Shown here in pieces: positions 46,559 to 58,323 of a DNA stretch of 64,000 nt. A program made the position numbers and the translations under genes. Under the pieces are notes generated by a model. The model saw nothing but the letters and a program-made list of their open reading frames with translations, was not told where the DNA came from and ran no database searches. Source of the stretch: Calycina herbarum (lineage: Eukaryota; Ascomycota; Leotiomycetes; Helotiales; Pezizellaceae); NCBI GenBank assembly GCA_001414485.1, contig LLEY01000257.1, forward strand, positions 1-64,000. Reading direction: 5' to 3'. Positions within the stretch are counted from its first letter, which is position 1; every line of letters starts with the position of its first letter.

Positions 46559-49500
46559 TCACGTCGTCCGTCTCGGCCTCGGCGGTAAATCCGGCCCTTT
46601 GAAAACCTCTTCTTCCTCTTCCTCTTCCTCTTCAGCCTCCTCCGCCTCATCCTCCCCCGGTTCATCATCATCCCCTTCTTCAGCCTCCTCATCGTCCTCT
46701 TCTTCCTCATCGTGATGTAGGTCACTCTTTCTGACCATCAAGCCCGTGCTAAATAACCTTGCTTCGTCGATATCATCCATATCCGGGACATCAGAGAGAT
46801 CACTCTCATCATCCGCACTATCATGTACACTCCCCGGCGCGCTCTCAGAAGCCTCTTTAGCCTCTCTTTCATGCTGTTCTTGAGCTTCCTGGTCGTGATT
46901 GTGCGATTCAGGATCATGGTCATGTTCTTCTTCCCGTTGCTCCGAATGATCATGACCACCATTCTCATGTTCCGTAGTCTCCTTGATACTCTGCAAGCCC
47001 TCCCCATTTCCTGTTTCCTCAACACCCTCCATAGCCTGATCAGCCTCATTCCCAACATTACTCCCCAAAACATGCATAACTGGTTCCTGTCTCAACCGTC
47101 CATCCTTCGGCGGAGCCCTAACAACCTCCGGCATACGGGAGACCGCAATCTCAGCTCTCCGCATGACCTCCCTCCTACTTATCCCCGTCTTCCTGGGTCT
47201 CGAATTCTCACTCCCCGCAAAGGTAACAGGCACCGGAATCTGCGTCCCATTCATATCCATAACGAGATTATTCAAACTCATAGGTCCCAATCTGGGTGGC
47301 GCTCCCGCTTCTCCGTCCAGCTGTGCATTCGCAAGAGATATAGATGGATCAGGACCAGGAAGTGTCTTGCCGATTTCCCGGTACAGCGCTGCCCAGGCGT
47401 CGTTGATGAGATCATCAATAGGTGTAGATTTCATCGCATTCCCATTGAGTTTCTTGAGTTCGACGCCATCGCGAAGGGCATCTAGTAATGGGTGTTCAAG
47501 TGTAGGGTCAGAAATCCAAGCTGTTAGACGTTCGGAAATGATGTCGAATTCTTCGATGCCCACGTCCCTGAATACCAAATCCATATTATCAGGTATCGGA
47601 GAATTCTTCCTGATAATCTTCAAGTATGTATGGCAAACCTCCGCCCATACACCGCTGAATTTGTGAAAGTCGTTGGACTTTTTCTTGACGCGCTTGGCGA
47701 GTTGTTCCATATTGGCCTTATCATTGAGGGCAAACAATATTTTGCACATCAATTTGACATACCGCTCCATATATACGCAATGTCTCCCCGGTCGTTCCGC
47801 ATCTGGTTTCCAAACTTGAATGTGCATGGTCTTGGTGAAGATAGATTCACGGAATTCGCGTAGAGCAGCAGCTGGTTTTGAAAGATCCGCTAGGCTCGTA
47901 CCCTCCCAAAGAACATTTGCGACCCGGTTAACCATTCGATGCTGCCAATGTTGTTTATCGAAAGATCGGAGATACTTCATGGTATTGAGTATGAATGCTT
48001 CCCAAAGATCCTGTTCATCATCGGGGACCTCAATATGCTCTCCTTTCAGTATAGCAAATGGTTGTTGTTGCAGCAAGTCTGCCGCAGGTTGTGTCTCCAG
48101 TGCCCTTGAATCAACTAGTTTGTTAACGATGGAGACCATTTTGTAGTGAGGTTCAAGAATAGGTTCCTGCCGGCCGTCCCGGGGTTTGGGAACAGTCTTG
48201 ACAGCTTTCTGCAAGGCAGCGAGTACCGATTCCATCGAGGGTCTAGTTGCTTGAACTACAGGGTCCCACTCTTCATGGTATTTGCGGTACATCTTCCAAA
48301 GGCATTTCCCAAGCATATAGTGGCTCCTACTCAAGTTAGTATATATAAATGATCGCAAGGAAAGAGAAGAACTTACATCCAGTATGTTGGGCGATCGGCC
48401 AAAGACTTCCTGAAAAGTGTTGCCGCAAACTTCCAAACCCGATAGCGACTCATCTCTTCATGTAGAACCTTTTTATACATGCCACCTGGCCCACTCATAT
48501 GTTTCTCAAAATCGTCAACATAGAAAGCCTCCATACTAAGAGGTTCGCGGGACGACGCGTACAGTCGCATTCCAAACTCATAGTACATCTCGGAGAGTTT
48601 GGCGGCCGTTTCCAATGAATCATCAGCAGTCCGGTAGGCAGTAGAAAGTGCTATGACATAACAATGAATAGAACTACGTTGCGACTTGACGAGCTCAGCA
48701 CGGTGGTTATTGATCTTATCCGCACTCCACATGATCTCCTCTTCCAGCTCGGCATCAAAGCATTGTGCGAGTCGGAACCATGTCTCCCAGTGGTCTGTAC
48801 TGAATTGGAGTTGCAATCTCATAAAGCTAGCCGCCACTTTCATATCATCTTGTTGCGCTCCTGGCCCCAAGCGCTTCTGTAAACGAAATTTGGTCAGGGC
48901 AATCATTCCCAGCAAAAAGTACCATCGTCTATCGGCCAATGGACTCTCTGACGTGAAAACCGGGAGTGAATCAACCTGCACCTGCCCTTTGAATGCCCTG
49001 TACATGTCAAGTGGTCGGATAGAGCGTTTCAGGTACTCGGTACAGTTGCGGAGATTGTGCACCATCTGGGGCGATGCTTTGGCCTGGCCAACTGCGGCCT
49101 GCATTTTCTCAATGGTAGAACGAAGTTCGTGTTTGAGGAGATCTTTCATCGGCATTGCATTCGCCAAAGCAATTACTTGATCCGCGATACTCAAAACAGT
49201 TCGTCTGTCGAGTGCTTCGGTAGGACAGCCGTGGTCTTCCAACATGTACGTACCAACACCAAGTCGTATACCATAGAGGTCGAAGAGGACTTGACCAAGA
49301 TAGTCTTCCCACCTGTCGACATTCTTGAGTCGGATCATTTCCACTTTCATCATCTTGAGGAAAATCTTGTTGGAAACCCTGCAGCATTTCCGCAGACCTA
49401 GACAGTAGTGGACCAAAGCAAGGAAATCTGCAAGCCCATTCTCCGGATTGGTGAACAGCTCCGGAGATTGATTCATAGATTCCTTGACCATGGTATATTG

Positions 49501-52500
49501 TAAAGACCAAGTTCGTACTTGCATCTCTCGAAGTTTGTTGATGAAACCGTTGAAAGATCCTTGAGCGGAATATGCTTGGGTTGGCGGCAATATTGTCAAG
49601 CCGACTCTGACTTCATCGTCAAACACTGCGGCAGAATGCAGTACCCGAGATAATTGAGCTAAAGCTGAACAAGTCGATTTTAAGTGCCTCTCATCGATAA
49701 TTTCGAAGCATGTAGATGCATCATTCAAAGCAATGGTGAGAGATTTCACAAGCAGATCATCTAGAGCTTTCAACCACGTCAATAATTTGTGTCGACGAGG
49801 TTCATCGGCACTATCAACGTAATCTTCGGCTCTCAGATCCCCTACGATAATCTCGATACTTTTAAGGTGACATGAGAAGACCTTGGTGTTGTAGCCAATA
49901 CTTGAATATGCGTCACGCAGCCTCTGCCACAAGAACAGTCGTAGGGAAGTGCTTCCGCTCTTTAAGAACTTCCACATCTCACGGAGGGCGGCGGGCGTGC
50001 CGTCCGTGGCCTCGACGGCCTTTCCATGTTCACCATTTTCGGGAGATAAACAAGCAGACTCAGGGTCGAGAACTGGCTCGAGTGTCTCAATTATTGCAAC
50101 AGGATCCGATCGGTCCGTCTGGAAAAGATTGAAAAAGAAGTCCATGGTGGTCAATCGAGAAACCTCCCGGTCAGCTGCGTCAATTGAAATCTCTGGCATA
50201 ACGGCATTATTTTGAAGTTCCATTGGGGGCTTGTTGGCTTCCTCTAAAACGGCCTTCATATCGGTCCAGCAAAGTACTTTGTGCTCCCGAGAAACATGAT
50301 CGGCCATGGTAGCGTAGAACACAGACGCCCACATGTATCTCAGAGACATCTCATCGTTAGGCTCCGAATTTCGTGTTCTTATCACCCCCGCGGTATAATC
50401 AGCCCATCGATCGAGACGCTCTTTCGTCATGACGCGTATTTCGTACTGAACGATGCTGTTTGGATTGGTTATGCGGGAATATATGTCAAGATGAAGCTCA
50501 AACAGAGTCTCAGCTACATCTTCCAACATAGCCAACCTTTCATTGTCTCCATTGGCACCTTTGGCCTGCTCCATGTCCTCTTGAAAATGACTAGATATAT
50601 CAGAATCTACAAAGCTGATAATTCGCACCAAGGCCACTTTCAATTCTTCACTCCATAACGTTGAGCGATAAGTTTTAAGTACGCTGAGAACCCATTCGTA
50701 TATGACATCTTGAAGAGGCATCCATTCTGACTCAACTCTCGAAATCAATGCTGCTAGGCCATCAGATTCGGAGAAAGGTGGGATGATGCTGACTTTTTGG
50801 GGACCAGTTTTGGAGTGCTCAAGGAAAGCGGCCAAGCCTGCATTTGCACTGGCGGCAGATGAGCCCAGGATATCCGCAGCATTTCCATTCACGAAAGTTG
50901 AAGCCTTTCCTTCATCCCAAGTCTTGAGAACATCGCGCAAGTCTCTCACGGCTGTATTGGCCACAATCTCATCACGATCTGATGTATCCTCGTTTTTCAA
51001 TGCAGTTTGTAGATCGGAGGACTTTCCAAGATCATCCACGCCCAATTTTGCAAGCATATTACCCACATATTCAAAGACATCTTCGTCTGCTCTGATAAAT
51101 GTCTTGAGCTGCTCTGCAAATTGAGTTGCTGGATCCACAGATCCCTCAACGTCATTACGATTCCTGATACGTTTGCTTCGTTTCTGAGCACCACCCGCAC
51201 TGTCCTCGTCTGGTGTGTCTCGGATTCCAGCTGCAGATTGAGATCTTTTTCTGGTAGGTAGACCAACACTTGACTGCCGTTCGGGCTCATCAACAACAGG
51301 AACAACTGTAGTAGTGGTTTCAATAGTTACTGCTGGCTCATCGGATTTAGAGGTAGTTGGTGTGATAACAGCGGCTTCAATGCTTTCAGCGGTAGGTGAC
51401 TCTGCTGCACCAACATCCTTCATGATCTGGTCTTCCTCCGGTGGAGCTGCCACTACAGTCACAGCCTCGACAGTGGGTTCAGGGATTGGGGCCTGCTCTT
51501 CCGGAACGTTAAGTAGAATTCCAGTTCCATTAAGTCCCAGTGGAGAGAGAAATGCTTGACATAACTGGTTCCCTACTTCTGTCCAGCTTCGCTGTGGTGA
51601 AATAACAACGAAGCGTTTATCCATTCCATCTAGAGCATCAATTTGTGTAGGAGCCTCCTCGAGAGTTTTGATTGGATCTGGCAAGAATGGATAGGGGTCC
51701 ATGTACTTATTCAGAAAATGGGGCATTTTTCTTTTCCGAAAAGGGGCCATGACCGGGTGTGATAGAGCAGTATCATCACCAAGTACATTAAGCTGTTCTT
51801 TCAATTGTTCTCCTGCGAAGCCTTCTTCCAAGTTCGCTGGGTCAACCTCTGCAACCGTAGGATCATCATCCGCCTCTACAGCCGCCTCCAGACAGTATCT
51901 TGTAATTGCTCTGCTTCCCAAAGTGCTTGCCACACGAGCTGTCCGTCGCCATAATTCTGTATCCGACTGATCGCTGACTAGAGCCAGGGTAAAAAATCTA
52001 AGCGCAGATTGGGCCTGTTTTTGAATTGTTGCCTTCTCATGAGTGGCCTCTGCCTCTGTCGACCCGGCGAGTCTACCCTTGGCGCAGTCCAGTATAAATT
52101 GGCCATGGTTCTTGTGTGATAGATAAAGTATCTGTGGGAGTGTGCTTGGTGCATCTGAGCCTGATCCTCCCAAGTCCAGGTCGAGGGCGAAGGATTGGTC
52201 TATGAGCTCGAGCTCCGGGTGCTGTTCGATGCGATCGAATTCGGTAATGGATTCGGGATAGGTAAAGATTTCGGACTGGGAGAGTTTCGTGTAGGCTAGT
52301 TTTGCTTCTCCAAAGGCAGAGGGGCCTTGGGCGTGTAGTTTCAGGGCTGTCTGATATAATTTGAGAGCTTCCTCAATCTGCCAAAAACCGTCAGCAATTC
52401 TCCTAGCAATTCCGAACCACCACACTTGCCTGCAACTCCTTGGTATTATCCACCTCGTCGTCGATTTGATCGTCGGGTTCGACATTCAGCGCTGTAAAAG

Positions 52501-52507
52501 TAGCCAT
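46559..52507 (-). CDS. HIR3: Histone transcription regulator 3 homolog (HIR/HIRA complex subunit)
   Basis: Three exons: 52507-52430, 52377-48377, 48326-46559 (5847 nt, 1948 aa). It begins MATFTALNVEPDDQID and joins IEEALKLYQTALKLHAQGP, the conserved N-terminal TPR-like repeat of HIR3/CABIN1 proteins. The first intron has a GC donor (CAG then GCAAGT...GGCAG). Long alpha-helical repeat regions follow, including RTARVASTLGSRAITRYCLE and LRDAYSSIGYNTKVF. A low-complexity acidic/Ser-Thr region (about residues 320-450) contains basic nuclear-signal-like KRSKRIRNR. The C-terminus (about 1800-1945) is extremely acidic (DEEEEDDEEAEEGDDD) and ends PPRPRRTT. The HIR complex deposits histone H3-H4 independently of replication and represses histone genes; HIR3 is its largest scaffold. 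Length and architecture fit fungal orthologues. The gene is intact. Confidence 0.92.
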
Positions 52508-53532
52508 GTTTGCTGGTATACAAAGATGGGAGTCTCGGGTTGGCGCAACTTTCAAGAACTCGACGGCCCCTCGTATCTAGCAGCGCATACGCCCGCCTGC
52601 CGTATTGTTTCTATTCTAGATCTCGAGATGTTTGCTCAGATTCTCAGGCGTCATAGCATTTACACGCTTGGTTCTGGGGTAGGTCGCCAGTTTCGAGTGG
52701 TATGCCCCCAATGCCGTCGTAAATTTGGTTCCTTCGTTTGAGGTGATTTTGTTGGCAAAGTGAAGATTATTCACGTATCTGTGTCCTAGCACACGCTGGT
52801 TGGTTGGTACATTGGACGATTTAACAGATCGAGGAGAACGCGTCAAGATTCGGATATATTCCCAATCAACTACCGGCACTAGCAAAACAAAATCTGCGAA
52901 TCTGAAATTTATATCCTCAAGTCGACCTAGGAAGGGAGATGTCTAGGTGGAATGGTGGTGGTATTTGTCGCGAGTAATTCGAAATAGATGGATATCGCAA
53001 AGTGTACAAATCCCCCCGGAGCTTCGAGAACAGGGTTCATGATTACCCGCGCGTTAGGCGCTTAAGATGATCTGCCGCTGACGAATCAGAAGTAGTCCCA
53101 TGAATACGAGTTTCAGCTAAACGAGGAGAGATACCTTGGCATTTCCGAACAAGTCTCGTCTCGTCTCTCCACACACCAATTGCTTCTCGTTTTCTGCCTA
53201 CACCTAATAATCTTCGAAGCTAAACACACCATGTCAATGAACTAAAAGCTGCAAGTATTTCTATACATATGAAATCATGAAGTAGGACATTTTTGGCAAT
53301 CGTTTCAAGATGTCGCTGCGTCGCGTTGAAAGAGAAAGTGGACCCGAGAAACCAACCCCCTTTACCATAAAAGGAAGTAGAAAGGGACTTACGTAGTATC
53401 GTATCCTATCACATATGTACAAGGTACCTCCGGAGTTTTTGAAATCACTCTAGATCTCCAACTTCTCCCTCAAGGGAACTTCCACTCAGTCGGCTGACTC
53501 GTTTCGCCAAACTCTCTTTGATTTTTGTGGAA
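52508..53532. other. Divergent intergenic region
   Basis: Promoter region of HIR3 and the upstream part of the ABC pseudogene. Short frames on both strands without support. Confidence 0.55.
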
Positions 53533-56500
53533 ATGGTATTAGCATCACAGATTTTCTTGGATGACCCGTCCGGGGCAGTAATGGGCTGGGAGACCACAGA
53601 TGTCATTTATGTGGCGTCTGCAACTTGTGGTGTTGTATTCCTCTTGTACCTGCTCTTCAGAGTCCGGCAACTTCGTACATCTGGTCGTCGGGTTTCTTTA
53701 AGCTGGCAAGGACTCTTTCAATCTGTAAACATTTCATCTTACCTGTGTTTATAGTGGTTGCTAAGTACAGGTACAGGTTCTTGCGGGTTTACTTTCGATT
53801 ACTTTGTTTGTATACATGACGAAATTTCTGAATTCCTCTCTGTGGCATTCAACGAGCTTTATTGCATCACTACTCACTTCTTTCTTTGCTGCTCTTGGCC
53901 TGAGTCTTCTTTTATTCTTGGAGCAACAGCGATCTCTCAAACCCTCGGACTTGGCAACACTATATCTTCTCACATCTATACTATGTGATGTTGTCCTTCT
54001 CACGATTCCATCTCAAACTGGGATTCCGCGTCCTGTGCTTTTTCGGTGCATGTTGCATTTAGCCCTTGTGGTTCTTCAATCCTTATGCAAGCCTCCAGCC
54101 TCTTCTATCATTAAAAATTCCAAGTCACCCGAGGAATTGAGCGGCATTCTAGGAAGAGTCTTCTTTACTTGGATCAATCCTATTCTTCGTTAAGGGTTTC
54201 AAAATCTGCTCGTCGACCAAGATTTGCCGCCTCTGAGTCAAGACCTCGAGCCCGAAGCCACACGAAAGGTAATCCTCCAAGCATGGAAATCACGAGGTAA
54301 GTCTATAGCACTGCAATCCCCCTATCTTCTCTTTTAACAAAACTAGCCAAGCTCGAAAACAAGATGGCCTTGCCATTTGTTTTACTACGATGCGTCAAGC
54401 AACTTTTTCTCGCTGCTGTTATACCTCGACTGTTCTTGATTATATTTCGATACTCTCAACCGGTGCTAATTAAACAATCTATTAGATTTGTTATGATGTA
54501 CTCTGATGAAGCGGGAGACAACTATGGATATTGGCTTATCATTTCCGCGATTGTAATTTACGTCGGCCTTGCTGTTAGTCACAATTTCCCAATCTTTGTT
54601 CTCAACGGCACACTAACACATGTTAGATATCAACATCATTATACCAGCACCGATTAAACAGGCTAAAGCTCATGACCAGAAGTGCACTCATAGGCCTCAT
54701 CCACGACAAAACCATGAACTCACCAAGCATCACTTACGAGAATGGCGAGTCCACCACACTTATGAGTACCGATGCAGACAGCCTCGAAGGCATCGGCGAG
54801 ATGTTTCACGAAACCTGGGCGCAAGTCATCGAAGTTGTCATTGGTTTATTTCTGCTAGCTGGAGAGGTTGGTTGGATTTGGCCTCTGCCGGTCTTTTTGA
54901 TATTCTGTAAGAAATCAACTCTTCATTGTCCGTGTGTTTTGTACTGACTTTACTAGTATGTTCTTACATGAGCCGCTATGTTGCGAAGAATATGCAACCC
55001 CACCAAAAGGCTTGGAATGTCGCAACGCAAAGTCGTGTGGCTGCTACAGCTTCCATGCTTGGTTCTATGAAAATTATTAAAATGCTCGGCTTTCAACGGC
55101 ATATCACCAATCGTATCCAGAAACTCCGAACGGAGGAGCTCTCTGCAGCGTCGAAACTTAGATGGATAATGGTATATTACAACGCATCAGGTTCGTCTCG
55201 AAACTTGACCTGGATCTTACCTAAACTGACAATTGCACAGCTAACGCACTTGGTATCTTCTCCCCTGCTATCACATTGGTCATTTTCGCTCTCATATCAG
55301 GAGCTCGTGGGCAGAAGCTAGATACGGAAACTGCATTTACTACTATGTCAATCTTAAGCATGGTCACGCACCCTGCGAATATGGTTATGACAATTGTGCC
55401 AAGAGCAGTTGGGTCATTTTCTGGCTTCGAAAGGATTCAAACGTTTTTGCTTAGTCCATTGTTGCATGATTATCGTGGAAGTCTGCAAAAAGCTACCACC
55501 AATGGCATTCACAAGATCTAATACCTGAGTTGGCAAAATCCGGCCCTGCAATTGTCATGCAGCAGGTAAGAATTGGCCACAAGAACCCTATACTGGAAAA
55601 CGTCAACATTGAGATCACTCAAGGATCAACGACCATAATCTCAAGTTAAGTTGGAAGCGGCAAGACGACATTATTATGAACTATACTGGGAGAAATTTCG
55701 CCTACTCATGGAACAGTCAGGCTATCAACACGAGAAATAGCATATTGTGCTCAAAAGCCATGGCTTCCTAGCGGTAGTATCAAAAAGGTAATCCATGGCA
55801 TGGCCGAACAAGTGGATAGCAAGTGGTATCATGAAGTTATAGTTGTATGTGCTTTCACACATGATTTCGATTCATTTCTCGATGGGGACGAGACAAAAAT
55901 TGGAAGTCGTGGTTTGAATCTTTCCGGAGGGCAGAGGCAGCGTGTGGTAAGTCATTCCATTGCTCTGTGTGCAGTTGATGTTAACCATTACAGGCACTTG
56001 CACGAGCTTTATTTGCAAGATGCGATATAGTAATGCTCGATGACTGCTTCAGCGGATTAGATGGTGAAACCGAGAAGAGTGTTTTTGAAAATCTATTCGG
56101 ACCCGGTGGGATGTTCCGGAAATTGGGCACTACAGTTGTTCTTGTTTCCAACTCGGGTATGTTTATCTACAAAAATTTGGGATACTTTCTTACTCGTTGT
56201 AGCTCAATACTTTCAAGCTGCTGACCAGATCATCGTTCTGGGAGATCACGGAATCAAAGAGCAGGGAACTTGGCAAGAAATCAAAGTGAAAACTTCATCA
56301 ATAGCAAAATTCGCCTCCGAGCCCCAAGATAGCCGGGGCATTGTCATATCGTCAAACTTTGACCAGCTCAACGCCCAGTTTCGAGCAAAGGAACAAGCTG
56401 AAGTAGATCTCTCCAGACAAACCGGGGATTTTGCCCTCTACGGTAAAAATTACTGCCCGCACGATCGCTAAGCTTTGACGAATACAACTAACTTAAACCC

Positions 56501-57346
56501 AGGCTACTATTATCAATTCATCGGTCTAACGAACTTCCTTCTTCTCGTCGGCTGCGGTGCTTCTTACGCCTTCTTTATTACGATACCGCAGTATTGGCTT
56601 CAGCTGTGGACCGAGTCAAGTGGCAGAGCTTCGCTGTTCTATATTATTGGGTTTCTCCTACTATCAACTATGTCGTGGACCTCTTCGAATGGTATTGTGT
56701 GGTGAGTAATTTTGGATACTTGGTGGAGCGAGGAATTGTTAATGGGATTTTGATAGGTCGAATTTAATTAGACTTGCACCGAGATCTGAGATACGTGTAC
56801 ATCAACTGCTCCTACAGATAGTAACTAGGTTGGTAGATTTCTTCTAAGCACGAGGAATATGGGATGTTAGCTCACTTACTGCAGTGCACCATTATCTTAC
56901 TTCTCCAAAACCGACAATGGCTCAATCTTAAGCAGGTAGACATCACCTACTCCATTCCAAGTGCGATCGCTCAACACTAACGGAATCCCCAGATTTAGTC
57001 AAGATATTCAATTAGTCGACAAACAACTACCACCAGCTCTTTCAAACGTGACAACTCGTGAGCAACAAAGTCCCTAAAACCGGATACTTAAAACACTAAC
57101 AGCCGTCTTTCAGAAATCTTCAAACTCCTAATGCAAATCATGCTCCTCTTCGTCGCTCAGAAGTGGCTTGCGCTGTCACTACCAGCTTGTATGCTAGTAC
57201 TTTATCTCATACAGAAGGTGTATCTGAGGACTTCGAGACAACTTAGGTTTTTGGAGTTAGAAGCACGTGCAGCTGTTTTCTCAAGTTTTTTGGAATCTGT
57301 TAGTTTCACTCCACGGGGTCCGCAGAGTCGCGAATATCACTCCTAG
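53533..57346 (+). pseudogene. ABC transporter, ABCC/MRP type, frameshifted and 3'-truncated
   Basis: Fragments follow the order of a fungal ABCC full transporter. An N-terminal membrane domain (MVLASQIFLDD at 53533; ILGRVFFTWINPIL near 54150) leads to TMD1 (54364-55470, with RSALIGLIHDKTM and STDADSLEGIGE). NBD1 has Walker A VGSGKTTLL, Q-loop YCAQKPWLPSGSI, signature LSGGQRQRV, and Walker B CDIVMLDDCFSGLD after an intron near 55945. The start of TMD2 is YWLQLWTESSG near 56600 and LLMQIMLLFVAQKW near 57130. Lesions are TAA at 54191 before GFQNLLVDQDL, a frameshift near 55515, TAA at 55647 just before Walker A and TGA at 55677 just after it. No second NBD exists before the next gene at 58324, so the 3' third is missing. 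MRP-type pumps export conjugated metabolites and xenobiotics. Composition is normal, so this is ordinary decay rather than RIP. Confidence 0.85.
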
Positions 57347-58323
57347 TATTCCTGCCTTCAAGTAATACGAATTGATGAAATTGGCACATCGCATTTTGCG
57401 AAGTAACCATGAAGGCTAGAGAGAGGTGTATGGAAGGATTCTGAAACCATGAGTGGCATAACTAGGGAGTGCGGATCTAGGTATTGTGCTAAGGGGAGTT
57501 TTGACTTTTTCCAAGTGTTCTAGGTATCAATCCAAAGAGAGGAATAATGTTTTTGTTGCATATCGCAGTTCGGAAATTGTCTTCAATGTTAAAGAATAAT
57601 GAATGTATATCAGATGAAATCTAAGGCTTAAAAGTGACATGATAACGAAGTGAATACTGTCAATAGAAGTTTTGTTGCACGTCGTACTTTTGAAATTGTC
57701 CTCTACTTTTTAACATAATGAATGTAGATCAGACGAGAAGTCAGAGCTCAATAAAGAATGGTTGGAAATGTTTCCTGGCTTATAGACTTTAGACATTTAA
57801 CATAATCAAGTCCTAAAATTTCTGGCGACTTTATTCATTGTATAAACCACCTCCCCTGTCTTGCTAATAATTACTTGAGTAAAAATATCAACATTGTTCG
57901 TAGTTGTCAGAGAGAAATTAAACAGAAAATTGCTTTTTAAACTACCCAGGAACAATACCTGCAATTTTTTTGATTCTCAGAGTGATCTTTTGTTTAAAAA
58001 TGAACATTGTTTAACAAAATAGACATAAATACACTGAACCTGGAGGTGAGTTTGAGTTAATAGTTTCACGTGATGAGGTGTGGCGCGCCGCAGCATCCAA
58101 TAGCCTTAGCAGGGGTGCGCTCTGGCCACAGAGGTGGCAGCTAGACTCGAGATACTGACTTGAAAGTGAAGTCGGCCCTCTTCAACCACCACTCCTCCCA
58201 ATATCAGAATTCCTGTGCAATAGATCGGTGTCGCATGCAGTTGCTGCGAATCTGTCTCTTCTTCTGCTGTCACAAGCAATCCACCCCAACGGTCGTTGAG
58301 TAGTGAAAGAGGCCGAACAAGAA
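57347..58323. other. Intergenic region with a diverged direct repeat
   Basis: Fills the space where the second half of the ABC transporter would be expected, yet no ABC motif is readable in any frame. AT-moderate sequence, and a ~70-bp imperfect direct repeat listed separately. Confidence 0.6.
57549..57738. repeat. Imperfect ~70-bp direct repeat, 120-bp period
   Basis: 57549-57618 and 57669-57738 share TTTTGTTGCA, then GAAATTGTC, TAATGAATGTA and ATCAGA in the same order and spacing. This is an old tandem duplication of about 120 bp. Confidence 0.6.

Noticed and set aside
46823..47666. Frames of 220 and 167 codons on the plus strand under HIR3
   Set aside because: Mirror frames of the HIR3 coding sequence without homology.
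49872..51124. Plus-strand frames opposite the HIR3 central exon
   Set aside because: Antisense shadows of a clearly conserved 4-kb exon.
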